From Pelecanus crispus (taxonomy: Eukaryota > Chordata > Aves > Pelecaniformes > Pelecanidae), in the NCBI RefSeq assembly GCF_030463565.1, contig NC_134643.1:122119809-122183808 (forward strand): a stretch of 64,000 nucleotides of DNA, in the 5' to 3' direction. The notes below the pieces were generated by a model, which saw only the letters and a list, made by a program, of their open reading frames with translations, was not told where the DNA came from and did not search any database. Both the position numbers and the translations under genes were made by a program. Numbering within the stretch: position 1 is the stretch's first letter; each line of letters opens with the position of its first letter. Below, one piece after another: positions 45,234 through 57,486 of this stretch.

Positions 45234-48121
45234 TAATGTGGTAGTCGTCTTTGCTTGTGCTAAACAGTAGCATTTTTCATGTGCAGGGCCCTGTGGGGTT
45301 CGGTTTCATCTAGGCTGGGGGCATGCTCAGAAGTCTGGAGCCGGCTTCAGCAGTCACTGTGTTAACTAAAAGAAAAACTGCGAGTTTGGTGGCAGATGCC
45401 AAAAGATAGCTGGCCTTTTTGAAGACAGTCTCTACAGGTACGAGTGTTGGGAACTGGAGGGACCTCTTTTCAGCCTTCCCTCCATATCAAGAGGGCCAGA
45501 CTCCACTGCAGCCCATCTTTGCCAGCCACCTTGGGAGTCTGGCCGGGAGGAGGTGTAGGGGACCTGGCTGGCTTCCTGCAGCCTCTTGCTGCAGCTGCAC
45601 AGCAAGATCTCCTGTAGAAAGCATTGCATTACTTTCATGCTGTTCTCAATCTGTATTGACTTCCCAAAGTCACACCAGAATTACTAGTAGGAAGGAAAAC
45701 TGTAAATTTACAGCTCCTATCTCCATTTTTTCCTGATATGAAAAGATCACCTTGGTTTCCATTGATTGACATATCCAATAATCATGCATCAAAGTTAAAG
45801 ACTTGCAAATACATACAGGTTGAACCTGATACATGGAGAATGAAACCATTGTGTATATAAATATTAATTGCTATAAATATATGATCAAACACCATAGGGT
45901 GTTGAGAGTGTTTAAGTGTATCTTACACTGGGATTTAAAACAGATTCACAAAATCACATAATTATTTCTGCAGAGTGATGGTTAATGTACCGCTGCATGT
46001 CGTTTACATGCAGACAAAGGAAGCCTCCGCCAACAGAACTAATAAAACTCACAATGTATATGGTATATGTTTTGTATGCGTTGCTCTGAAGAGATTCTGC
46101 AAGCTTCTAGTGCAGTACTTTCATATGGCAAAGCCATATAAAATTGAAATTGGGAGAATGAGGTTCTTGGTATCTGCTGGAGAAGAACAGGGGAGTTGAA
46201 AAGATCACTGCAGTATTGGTGCTGTGGATTTCTGCTGCGCATGTAACTGAGAGGAGGACTTTTTCCTGATTCCAGGAAAATCTCTGCGGTGCTTACTTGG
46301 GCACAGGAATAAAAGGTCTTTCACATCATCCTTATTCAGAACACTACAGTGGCAAAAGTAACTGAAACTGCAATCTGCAGTGTTAGAAAGCCCATGGATT
46401 TCTTAATCTCATGGTTTCTTCCCCACAAGGCCAGAATATGTACATTCTCAGTTACTGCTGCATGTGTGGATTTTGAACAGTAACAGCAGCCAACCACTGC
46501 TGTCATGGCAATGTGGAAGTACTGTGTTATTCAGCACTTCTTTTACTAGAGGGCAGCAGAGCCTCAGTTAGTGAATTTGCTGAAGCTCATTTAGGTTTGA
46601 TTTCCCCGGGGGGGGGGGGGGGTTAGTAACATTTAGAAATCAATATATTTGTGTGTGCCAGCTCTATTTTTTTTTTTTTTTAACAACAATGCCCTGTGCA
46701 GGATTAGTGACTAGCCAGTTTGTGAAGGCAAGGTTAGTACTCTTGCACAGACAGTTGGAGCATGGGATTCCTGGGCAGACAATATGAATTATTTGCCTGT
46801 GTCTGTAATACATTCCAGGCATGTAACGTGCTCAGAAGACACGCCCCATCCCCCACTGCCAGTGTCTGTCAGCCCAGCTCCAGCTCCTAACCATTTTGTA
46901 ACCTGTGACACAATCGGGAGAGGTATCACTAGAAATATTTGTGATTTGTGGAGAAGGCTTACAGTTTGTTGCCAAGGTGCTGACAAAGGAAACAACATCT
47001 TTACAACAGCTGATTTAATAGTTCTCTGGTTGAGTTAAATTGAGTTCAATCCCCAGCCTTCAAACACCTGTGTGCTTAAATCTGTTAATGTGCAATTGCA
47101 GATAGGCCACATTAATGCAATAGTTACCGCATTGTTGATTTCGGTGGGAAAGCTCACAGTAATGGAAGGTGTGTGTGTATTTAAGTAGTCTGCAAAATTA
47201 AGTTTTGCTTCCTGGCAAAACTGTTCCATCATTGATTACAGTTATAGAAAAAGTCTTTCTTTAAAGTTGTTGAAGCAAATTCATTGGTTCCTCAGAATCT
47301 TGAGAGCCATTCCCCTCAATACACGTATTTTGTCCCAGCTTCATGTAATCCTTTGCTGGCCATGCAAGGCTGCTAGGACTTCCTGTTCCAAAGCCTTTAT
47401 TGTACTCTATGGATGAATCCCAGCCTTAATCGTATCTCATAGAATGCAAATCCTGCAGATGTGGGCAAGGAGCAGACTTTGGGCTACATACATAGTCCCG
47501 ATGTACATTTTTCAGGGGATGGCAATCTTTCTCCTGCAACGCGTCTGAAAACTGTTTGCTGTATGTCTGCCAGAAGCGTCGCCTCCCTTGTCAGATGAGT
47601 CATTGCATGGGGTCTTTCACCTGTTTTATAGGGAAGAACATGAGCAGAGCTTGCCATGATTATCATAAAAGATGAAGTCAAGTTGCCTGCATTTGGGGAA
47701 ACTGCAGGCATCGGCACACCCAACGTGCAAGAGACAGGCCTTTCCCTGGGAAAAACACCTTTGTGAGCATGGTGTCTCACGTGTCAGGTGGCCTTTTGCC
47801 CAGTGCTTTCCCATGGCGTGTGCCGTGCCTTGGCAGAGAGCGCAGCTTCCTGGTCATCCCCCAAGCACCCCTTCGGCTGTGCGCTGAGGTTGGAGGCTGC
47901 CTGCGTAGCCTGTCCCTGTTTTCGTAAGAGGCTATGTCACCCAGCCCGTGCAGAGGGTTCCCAGCTCTGACTGAACCAGCGGGCACGGACAACTCAGCAC
48001 TCCCGGTTTGAGCAACCTGTAACCACCTCGCACCCCTTGAATGTGATAGCAGTGGGCTGTATCGACAGGGGCACAAGCCAGTAGATGGAGGGAGGAAAGG
48101 GATTATTACCCTTGTCCCGGC
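45234..48121. other. EPCIP-PAXBP1 intergenic interval
   Basis: No gene is recognised. A poly-G run lies at 46608-46622 and a T run at about 46668-46681. A minus-strand AATAAA at 47397-47402 could end a long EPCIP transcript. The longest open frames (about 100-150 codons around 47.5-48.2 kb) have no recognisable product. Confidence 0.45.
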
Positions 48122-48513
48122 ACTTACCAGGTGGCATATGGAGTACTGCGTGCAGTTTTGTCCCCCCCAGTCCAAGAAGGATGTGGATCGACTGAAGTGG
48201 TCCAGTGGAGAGCCACTAAGATGGTCAGGGGCCGGCACATGTGACTGTGAGAAAAGTGTGAGGGAACTGGGCTTGCTCGGCTTGGAGAAGGGAAGGCTGG
48301 GGTTAATGTACGGAAAAAAGTTTCCTCATGAGGACAGGCAGGCAGTGGAGCAGGTTGCCCAATGAGGTTGTGTGGGCTCTGTCCTTGGGGGTTTTCGGGA
48401 CCCAACTGCAGAAAACCCTGAGCTGCCTGGTCTGATCCCAGAGGTGGCCCTGCTTGGGGCAAGGGGTTGGACTGGAGATGTGCTGAGCTGCCATCCGACC
48501 CAAGTGATTCTCC
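48122..48513 (+). mobile_element. CR1 fragment, diverged
   Basis: It follows CR1 order: ATGGAGTACTGCGTGCAGTT, CCAGTGGAGAGCCACTAAGA, GGACAGGCAGGCAGTGGAGC, GGTTGCCCAATGAGGTTGTG, then GGGGTTGGACTGGAGATGTG and CCATCCGACCCAAGTGATTC. It contains internal deletions. Confidence 0.85.
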
Positions 48514-48872
48514 AGGAGGCTCAGGTTCTTCTACAACCGGAGGTACGCGGTTATGTCTTTTTCTGTCTGAGGCACAACCTTAAAACAAATTTATCTGCAG
48601 ATTTCAATTCTTAGCTTACAATAGATAAAAAGAATTTGTACCGATGCTTTCTAAAACAGTCATTTCGCATACTCTTTGTTCTTTAAGAAAGCGTTTACTG
48701 AATTAGTCTGATGAGTCTGTCTTTCTTTAAACACCTCCTTGTAGAGCGCTAGCACAGTCAGAACTGTCCATCCCGTAACAGCTCCTCCTGGCCAAACCAA
48801 ACAGACTTGAAGAAGTCCCATCTCTCTCCTAGCAGTTTGCCATGCCTCTGAATACTGAATATGTTAAATAAC

Positions 48873-49547
48873 TCAGTAAATGAATGTTACAACATAGCTC
48901 TTGTTATCTGAGGTTGAGAAAACATCAGAGTACAGCAGGCTGGGAAAGTGCTCCATGATACTAGAGACGTTTTCCACACTGTATGACTTCAGCAAAGAAT
49001 ATCCATTGAAAAGTGAGGTATCCAGAAAAGAAATATATACAAGCATTTGCCTGTCTTTGTTGTGCACTGCAAGCGAGTCTTCTTTTTCATCGTTGCTGCT
49101 GCTGTAGATGGTTACACTCTGCTCTGGAAATCGTGCCTTGATCTTGTTTACCTGGAGCTTTCGAAGTCCCCAAATGGCCAAGTATTCTGTTGGGAGAGGA
49201 GTGGTGCCACAGAAGGAGAGCTTCAAATCCCACACCCTTGTGAAGTTGAGGAGCATCTCCAGCACAGAGGTGTCTGTGAACCAAATGGTCAGGTGGTTAG
49301 TGTAGGTAGTTTTTTCCATGGTAGAAGGCAGCACCGTTTTGCAATTGCACATCAAGTTTGCCAGGCAGTAATCACAATCACGGATATCCACTGAGCAGCT
49401 GCAGTTGCGAATTGTGTTTTCCTTGGTGAAAATTAGCGTATGGTTCTTCTGACTTCTCACAAAACTGCCAGTGATGTGTATGCCAAGGAAGCCTGCCAAA
49501 ATGAGAGCCAGCCAAAAGGAGAAAGCAGAGAAGGCTGTTGGCTTCAT
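48873..49547 (-). CDS. EPCIP: Exosomal polycystin-1-interacting protein (C21orf62 homologue)
   Basis: This is a secreted glycoprotein; the human orthologue is reported to interact with polycystin-1 on extracellular vesicles. It has 224 residues, close to the human length of about 219. Residues 1-27 form a signal peptide with a hydrophobic core (FSFWLALILAGFLGI). The family blocks TLIFTKENTIRNCSCS, DIRDCDYCLANLMCNCKTVL, HLTIWFTDTS and the C-terminal NKSYVVTFIY are all present. Six Cys cluster at 49, 51, 58, 61, 67 and 69, with another at 113. N-glycosylation sequons lie at Asn 35, 48, 101, 193 and 215. The start is the ATG at 49545-49547, in a weak context. A longer reading would need TTG at 49560-49562, and a TAA lies in frame a few codons further up. 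The whole coding region is in one exon, as in mammals. Confidence 0.95.
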   Translation of the reverse strand: MKPTAFSAFSFWLALILAGFLGIHITGSFVRSQKNHTLIFTKENTIRNCSCSVDIRDCDYCLANLMCNCKTVLPSTMEKTTYTNHLTIWFTDTSVLEMLLNFTRVWDLKLSFCGTTPLPTEYLAIWGLRKLQVNKIKARFPEQSVTIYSSSNDEKEDSLAVHNKDRQMLVYISFLDTSLFNGYSLLKSYSVENVSSIMEHFPSLLYSDVFSTSDNKSYVVTFIY

Positions 49548-49617
49548 TAGTACTGGTGCCAAGCTGCCGAGTGTCTCCTCCTTTTACTCAGTGAATTATA
49601 TCACTTGGCTTTACCTA
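49548..49617 (-). other. EPCIP: EPCIP 5' UTR part of the coding exon
   Basis: On the minus strand TTGTTTTTCCTCAG| is a good acceptor with its AG at 49618-49619. This gives a 70-nt leader before the ATG and implies at least one upstream noncoding exon. Confidence 0.55.
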
Positions 49618-51565
49618 CTGAGGAAAAACAATTTCTTTATTGCACTAAAGACCACTCAACAGTTAATATTACTTTGCTTTTCCCACTCACTATCTGTCTC
49701 ATCTATTCAGAACCATATTGCAGTTTTGCAGGTTGCCCTGAATTAGAGGGGAAGCAGCTACACTGGTTCAGAAAAATGAATTGTGACTCATATTTGGGAT
49801 TCTTCTTTCACTCCTCTTTCGCTCTAAATAGTTTCATCTGCTTATGGGACAGCTTGGGCACCCTCTTCTCTATCTAGGCAGCTCCTCAGCCTGCCCAGTA
49901 TGAAGGTAAGGGCAGGATGACTCCTGCTCTTTTCTCTTTTCTGCTTTCTCTTTGTCCACTTCCCAACAGATAAGGGTGGCAAATGACCCTGTTCTCCACT
50001 TCACCGAGTGAGGCAGTCTGAAAAGGGCCAAAGACAAGCGTTTTGTTTTACACCTAAATTGCTAAGTAAGGGTTGTGGTAACCTTCCCTTTAAACTAAGT
50101 GTTCGATATACTGGGCAAAGGGAAAGAAAGAAAGGGTGGTTAAGGGCAGAAGCATTGCTGGATGCAGCATGTATCCTTCTGAGCTATGTGGTATGCTGAT
50201 AAAACCTGCTTTTGATCCATACCAAGCTATTGCTGCTCCAGCCTTAGCCTGTAAGTTTTGGGGACCAAGGACCATCTCTCACTGTGTCTCTGCACAACAA
50301 CTAGCCCAGGATAGATCCTGGCTTTGTTGGTTGCTCTGCCCCCCTTCATTTACCCTGGCCAAGCAAAGTAGCACCTCCACACATGCTTATGACAACAGAG
50401 CAACTTTCCATCCCAGCCATGCTCCATCTCAAATGGTTGGGATCATGTTTGTGGGGTCTCTTGGATTCTCAGCTACCAGACCTTTGGTTTTCAGAGCAAA
50501 GTTGGACCTTACCAGGAGCATCTGGGTTCTCCTGGCGTATTATTAGATGATGGTACAAGCAATGATGCAGAATGTCACTTCTCAACACTAATTATGAGAT
50601 GTTGGAAAGTTTGTCTGATATGACTGTAATTGTTTTGAAGCACCAAGAGACATTAGAGCCAAATTTTGACCAAAGGTGGCAGGTCCTAGTGAAGACAGCG
50701 GTAGGGCATGCACTGGGCAGAATTTGGTCCTCAACATGTGAAAAGATTGATCCATGTCCAGAATGCATGTCTCCAGCACCTCAGAAAATATGGCAATGCA
50801 CCTACAGTTTTGGAGAAACATACCAGATAAACAGGAAAATAATAGTATTTATAATAAAACCACAAATTCTTTTTGTCTTATTCAATCTTCCATCACTGGA
50901 CAGTGGAATCTTCTGCTGTAAACTTCACGGTCATTTAACAGACGAAGGAAACTGTCTTTAGGAGCACACTGAAATTCTCTTAGTCATTAACACTATTATA
51001 TGCATGGTAGTTTACCAGGTATGTGATTTTGATCTAAATGTTTTAAGCTCCATTCCTGCTGAAAATTCAAGTGAGAGTGTTCTTTGACTAATATTAAATT
51101 TTAAAAAACCCACAAAACTGCATCTTGACAGAACAGTTTGTGTCCTACTTTCCACATTTCTCACTTATAGAGGATATAGTCCTCTAGTCCACCTTTTTTC
51201 TTTGAAGTTCAGTCTCCTGTCAGTGAATCTGTAGAAACTGTGATGGTTCGTAAATGACCAGGACTTTGCCATCCGTGGGAAAAGGGAGAAAAGGGAAAGT
51301 TATGTGCACATGGGAGAAAAATCTGCACGTAAGAAATGGTGGACTCTGGGCCAGACATTACGACTGGATTCTTTACAGGAATGAGATCTTTAGCCTGTGA
51401 TAGGCAGTTGCATGAAAACATCAGCTCATTGCTTAGCAGCAGTCGAAAAGTAATTAAATTGTTGAGATGTAATAGGAAAATGATGGGAAAAAAGCAACAG
51501 TGCTGTTGAGCTACTGCATAAACCACTTGTTTGCTGACACTTGCCTGTTGTGTGCATTTCAGATC

Positions 51566-52131
51566 CCACCATTTCAGAAAGGATGCCACAGGACTGGAGT
51601 TCAGAGAAGAGCAACAAGAGTGACGAGATATGGAAGGGCTTCCCTTTAAGTAAGATGGGACTAGGTGAGGTAAGACTCTAGGTGGGAAAAGAGATGATTG
51701 AGGCAGGATATGGTGGTGACCTATATATAACAGCACAAATAACATGGAGATGGTGGGTAAAGATCAGTTTTTCACTGCTTCTTCCAAGAACAAGAGCAAG
51801 GCATCTCAAATAAAACCAGTAGGGACACAGCTGACTTGTTGATCCTTAGCAAAGGATGTTGGGGTGCAAAAAGTTTTTGCAAATTCAAGGCAGGACAGGA
51901 TAAGTTCAGTGAGGAGAAGTCCACTGGGGTTATCATGTACACAGGCACCACACCTGGCTACAGAAAGCCCTGTGCTGAAAATAGTTGGAGGCAAGAAAGT
52001 TATAGCAGTAAGTATCATATGTTCTTGTCCTATTTGAAATCTCTCCTATGCACCTTGTTATGGCTGCACATGGAGATGGCTACTTGACTAGATGGATCTT
52101 TGGTCTGACAAATTATGGCCATTCTTATACA
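51566..52131 (+). mobile_element. Ancient CR1 (CR1-L type) 3' fragment
   Basis: It is diverged but keeps the order of old CR1 3' ends: TTCAGAGAAGAGCAACAAGA, AAAGAGATGATTGAGGCAGG, a middle block with TTTTTCACTGCTTCTTCCAA, and the diagnostic end CTAGATGGATCTTTGGTCTG followed by GGCCATTCTTAT. The 178-codon minus-strand frame over 51209-51745 partly overlaps its antisense. Confidence 0.8.
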
Positions 52132-55100
52132 AGACCTATATAGTGTAACTGCACGCAAACTGACTCAAACATTATTTCATTCTGTATGTACTCCCTGAAT
52201 TTAATATGTTGGTTTTTTAAATAAGGGATACAGACATTTTTATGCTTAAATCAAATATTTAATCTATGTTGTGGAACATACCAGAAATACCAGTCCAACT
52301 GTTAGCTAATGTTTAACTTCAAAGGTCAGACTCATTCAAGCTGTAGCTGTTCTGGTATCATTACTGCTAGATTAATTTGGCCTCCAGTACCTAAGCATCT
52401 AATCATGCATCACAAGGAAAATCCTATTACTAAACCTCCACACTGTGCTTATTTTCTCAGCCCTTAGCCATGACTAACAGTTGTGATAAATCAGAGATCT
52501 GTAATATCACCACTGTTTCACAACTCAAATTATTTGGATTTATCTGTTTTGGAGGTAATATTTGCAAGAAGAATTCCTAGACAATGTTAACCATATGAGT
52601 TTGAACTAAGTAAAAGAGATTTTAATTGAAGACTTAGCACTTCTGCATTTCAAACTCCCACCTGCGTCAAAAAGGGTGATACTTCTTTTTGTACATAACA
52701 TATGAGGACTTAATAGTCATAAAACATTAGAATAAAATACTTTGATGCATCCTCATTATTTTTAACTCTTGATTCCTTTTCATATTTTTTTCAGTACCTG
52801 AAGAGTGGAGAACCTTTAGTTCTCTACTGTCTTGCAGCCAGCCAAAGAAAATTGTCTTTCAAGTTTACCTGGGCTCATAGCATTTGGGCTCCACCCATCA
52901 AAATCCAAACAAAATTCTAAATCTTGATATTCCAGGAAATGTTATCTCCAGAAATACTTGCTAACCTCTTCTGCTCCCTGCAGTGCAGAAACATTGTATC
53001 AATTCAGTTCTTGGTATTTAGTTTCTGTGTGGCTTTGGTGAGTGGTATGCAAGCAGCGAAATATATGTTGCAGGTTGTCTGTCTGTGAAGAGTCAAAGTC
53101 ACCTGCAATGCACCTTTACTTAAGCAACCAATTATCTATAGAAAAGTGTGCATTATATGGCTCTTAATCAAATTACTTTGCTGTCTGAACTGGCTAAGGC
53201 TTGGAAAAAGGTTGGCTTTAACTTTTAGGGATGGGAGGAGCTGCCTTGCAAGGAAGAAGTGAGTTAAAGCACAGATAAAACTTAACCGCACTAGCTTGAT
53301 GACTCTGAGTAGTTAGTATGTTTTTGAATTATTACTGCTGTCAAGGCACTGTTAGGAGGGAGGGGGCTGCAACTTAGCAACAGGTTCTTTTCACTAAAGG
53401 TCTGGGGAGAGGTCTTTAGCTTGTCTTCTCTAGGAGTGGCTCAGGAGAGTCTGAGTTTCAGTAAGGAAGATAAAGAAGAATGTGAAGCAAAAATTGCAGA
53501 CATGACAGTTGAGGGACGAGAGTTTGCCAGGGTAGAAGAAGTGGGGAAAAGAAAGGGGATCAAAGAAGAGCATAGGTCTGAAAATCAGGGACAGGGCCTG
53601 AATGTATGCACCTGCAGGATGATATCTTGTTATTATGAAGCAAAATGGTTGAGGTGATCTGAGTTTAATCATTGAAAGGACTGAAACACAGAATTGTTAT
53701 TTTTTTTTTTTATTTGGTGTATTGGTGTCATGGTGAGCTATACAAAGAGTAAGCCCTTTGTCTCTCAGGAAGTACTTTTGAAGTTGGAAAAGCTAACAGA
53801 GTTATTTTCAAAAATCTTCCTCTGTTGCAGAGGTTCTTTATATTTTGGATTGCTCGTAATGCAAAGATGCCTTCAGTAGGGCTCTTGGAGATACACAAAA
53901 GCCCTTTGTTGTAATATTGCCATTAAGCCAAAAGAAAATATGCGGTGATTCTCTTGCCTGTCATGGGTCTGTGTTCTCCATCATCTCCAAATTTACAGAG
54001 AATGATGGGGTATCTTCAGAAAACTGGAGAATTTGGGCTGTGGGATACATCCTACCACCATGCTTTCTCTCTGAGCATTACCCACTCCTAAATTATCTTA
54101 ACAGAGATAATTTATCCATTGAGCTCACTAAAATATTTTTAGATATAACCTATAGAAACCTAAAGAATGCATCAGATCATGCTAAATGTCAACAATTTCC
54201 AGATAAATTTCTAGGGAAAATTGGTGGGTATGCCTTCTTCTTTTCCCTAATTTTCAAATCAAGCGTAGCTAGACTTCCAAAATAATTGGTACATATTCAG
54301 AGACTAAGCAACAGTCTCATCATATGTATTTAATATGCATGTGTTCTACTTGTTCTGCAGCCTTCTTCCTTGATTATGGCTAGGAGACAGCATTTCAGTG
54401 ATAAAACAACCCAACAGACTCAGTCTATATCTTACTCTTCTACTATGCTACCAACTTTGGCAAAAGGAGGCTTATACAGTTATGAAGGAAAAATCTATGG
54501 GTGTTGTTCCTACTTAAAACTTTTAAAATCTATAGCTATTTAAAGACTCATCCACCTGACACAATGGATTTTACAACTTGTTTCCATAAGCCATTTGACA
54601 TTTCCTTGCATAACATAGCATAGCAGGTATAGCAGTCCTGTAAAAATCATTTAAGCATTTTTCAGCTTTCCAGTTTATACTAGAAGATTGCTGAACTCAA
54701 GAAATGAGAATGTTATTTCAAATCTGAACTTGGCAAATTATCTGAATGCTCTTCCCTCACACATGTGTAACCAAAACCTACCTGCTTTTATGTATCTGTT
54801 CTGGTGCAAAGAATAACTCCTTTGTGTACAGAAGCTCAAGCTAAGAAGGAGCTGTTCTGGATTTTATTTCCATATAATTGTTCAATTCAGTTGTTTTAGA
54901 CAGTCATTCTTGTCCAACCTTATACCCAATGTTTGTCAGTCCTTGAAAGTGGCTGGTGTAATAAAAATGGCAACACATTTTCATACCAGAAATGATTGAA
55001 CTTGTTCATTAACCAGTTGCAGTGAGCTGATTGATAAATACATTTTGATTAAAGCACAGAATGGCTCTGTAGCCTAAACATGGCAATGCACTTTAGCAGT

Positions 55101-57455
55101 TTGTGCTATTGCTGAAGGTTTGGTTTAAACTTTCAAGTAAAAGAATCTAGAGCTCTACCAGCCTGCAAGATGACCTCCAGCAGAAGTAATACCACCTTGG
55201 GTTCATCTCTTTGTCCAATGCAGGAAAGAAATAATTTGTCCAAACAGATGGTGGTTTATTCTAACAACACGGTTTCTTCGTGGTGGTATTATTTCTAACA
55301 ACATCCCAAACAACCATGTTTCAAATGAAGCATAGGTGGGATATAATAACATGCCCTTCACGCAACTGCACTGATACTTTTTCAAAGTTGGTCTCATACA
55401 GTCAGCTAACAATTACACAGTGTTTTGAAATTATGCACTGTGATTGCAACGTTTCCTTTTATCAGTTACTGGTCAGTTTTTGTTACAGCTGCAACCTTCA
55501 ACAAATTCACCCCCTGCATAGGTAAATTGGAGGTAAAGCCTACTTTCCTTCCCATTCCATCTTTACATAGTCCGGTTTTGGAAATACAATTAGAAGTGGA
55601 AAAAACAAAAGGCAAGTAAAACTAGTAGATAAATAGCTGCTGAGTCATACCCCCAAGACCGCCTTGCTGTCCAGAGTCACAACGTGGTAAGCATTTAGTG
55701 TTTGAGAATGAAGTGAAAAATTAAGTCAGTGTATGAGAACGACTCAGTGCCTTGAATAGTAATTAGACTGTATTACCCCAGGGGTCTTTTCTTATGCCTG
55801 CTTTTTCTGATGCCTGGGTAAGCAGTCACCCAACTTCACTGAGCAGTGGTAGAGTACCACTACCCCATGGGAATTACTGATATTTGATCCAGGTCTCTTC
55901 CAAACAGCTGACAGTGTTTCCTCAGTGGTTACCTGACAATTACAGCATTAAAACATCTCAGAAAGGTTTTGAAGTGTGGATTTTGCTTTCTATGAATTGA
56001 AGAGATACCTCTGTTCACGTATCAGAAGGCAAAGATTCAGCAATTACACAAAGAGTACTGATAGAGACTCTGCAACTGCAAGGGCTTTCTGGGAAACAGG
56101 GAGGTGGAAGTGGGATATGTTCAAGAGATTCTTAATTGGCCTGAAGATGTTAATCATCAGGAAGGCTTTGGTGATTGGTATCATCTTCTTGATTTTCATC
56201 TGGCATTTAAGCTTCCTAAAGTCCAAAGCTACCATCCAGTTTTCCTCGTAGACTCCTTTAGAAAAGTCTTCCTTGACATTGAGGATGCTTTTGCATCATC
56301 CCAAATTGGAGGACTTTTTGTTATAACCAGATCTGTTTAGCTGAATAGTTGGTGAACAGGGAAGAAGGGTCAGCTCTAAGCACCAAGAGCAACTCCGCAA
56401 CAATTAAATAAGTCTACAGTAAAGCATGTCTAGGAGTACCTGGACACATTACCTAAACCCCAGAGCACAGACTCGGCAAATGCAGGTGGATGAGGAGGAA
56501 ACCACAGCAGCCTGTGTGGTGGAACAAGGAGGTAGCTGTGGGCAAGGGAGGCAGCTGTAGAGAGAGGAAGGAGGAAAGGTGGTGATAAGGGGCTTGGTGG
56601 AGGAGAGTCAAGTGCAGTCCAGAGATGGGATGGAGGAATGAGGGAGAAGGAAGGGGTAGGAAGTCTTCCTCAACAAATCAGGACTACCCTCTTTAATAGG
56701 GTAGAACATACAGAAAGAGTACAAAACTGAGGTCCTGGAGCAGGTTTTTTGCTAACTTTACAAGCACATCTTGACAAAGTAAAAGAAAAGGAACAACATT
56801 CTTCTAGAAGAGCCACCCATTCTGCTTCCGCTTTGGCTCCCGATTTGTGTGGTTTATATCCAATCCAATATTTATTGTTCAGTAATGAGTTGTTCCTTCC
56901 ATGCAAAAACTGGAGAAAAACCAGTTCCCAGCATCTGCCTCGCAGTCCCTCCAGCCTGCAGTGCTGTCCTGGGGAGGGGTAAGGCAGCCACCGCTTTGGA
57001 GCTGGGATCTCTGCGATAGGGAGGGGAGAAGAGAAGCTGCAATCTCTGCTTAGCAGCAATCAAAAATCCTGATCATTTTAGGGAAATTTTACTTGCTTCC
57101 AGTAGCAATAACCTGCTTCTGAAAAAACAATTTTGAGTGATCTAAATCTAGCAAATAATTTGTTATTTTTTGTCCTGAGTGGGGTGCCTTTCAAGTGAAA
57201 ATCAGACTAGACATAGACATCAGCAGAAAATTATTCCAGTTTGCTTGCTTCAGCCATGCATGTTTTTAGATGTGTATCTTCTTCCCAGCCTTGAAACCCC
57301 TGTTTTATTACATGTTATCCCAAAAGTTTCCTAGCACAAGATTCCATCCCTGCTCCTTTTCCTTCACAGGTTTTGATAGCTAAAGGAGATTTTCAATGCT
57401 CATTTAGTAATAGTGTCATTTCAGGTTTCTGAATTTGCTTTGATCATTCCACTAA

Positions 57456-57486
<31 letters not shown>

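Noticed and set aside
49548-49562. EPCIP start five codons earlier, giving 229 residues
   Set aside because: The first codon would be TTG. The nearest in-frame ATG is 49545-49547, so 224 residues is the sound reading.
50572-50961. 129-codon plus-strand frame with an ATG
   Set aside because: No recognisable family, poor Kozak context and no splice or promoter support. Kept only as a note.
51209-51745. 178-codon minus-strand frame
   Set aside because: Its 5' part is antisense to an ancient CR1, with no domain and no splice context. Chance is the simplest reading.
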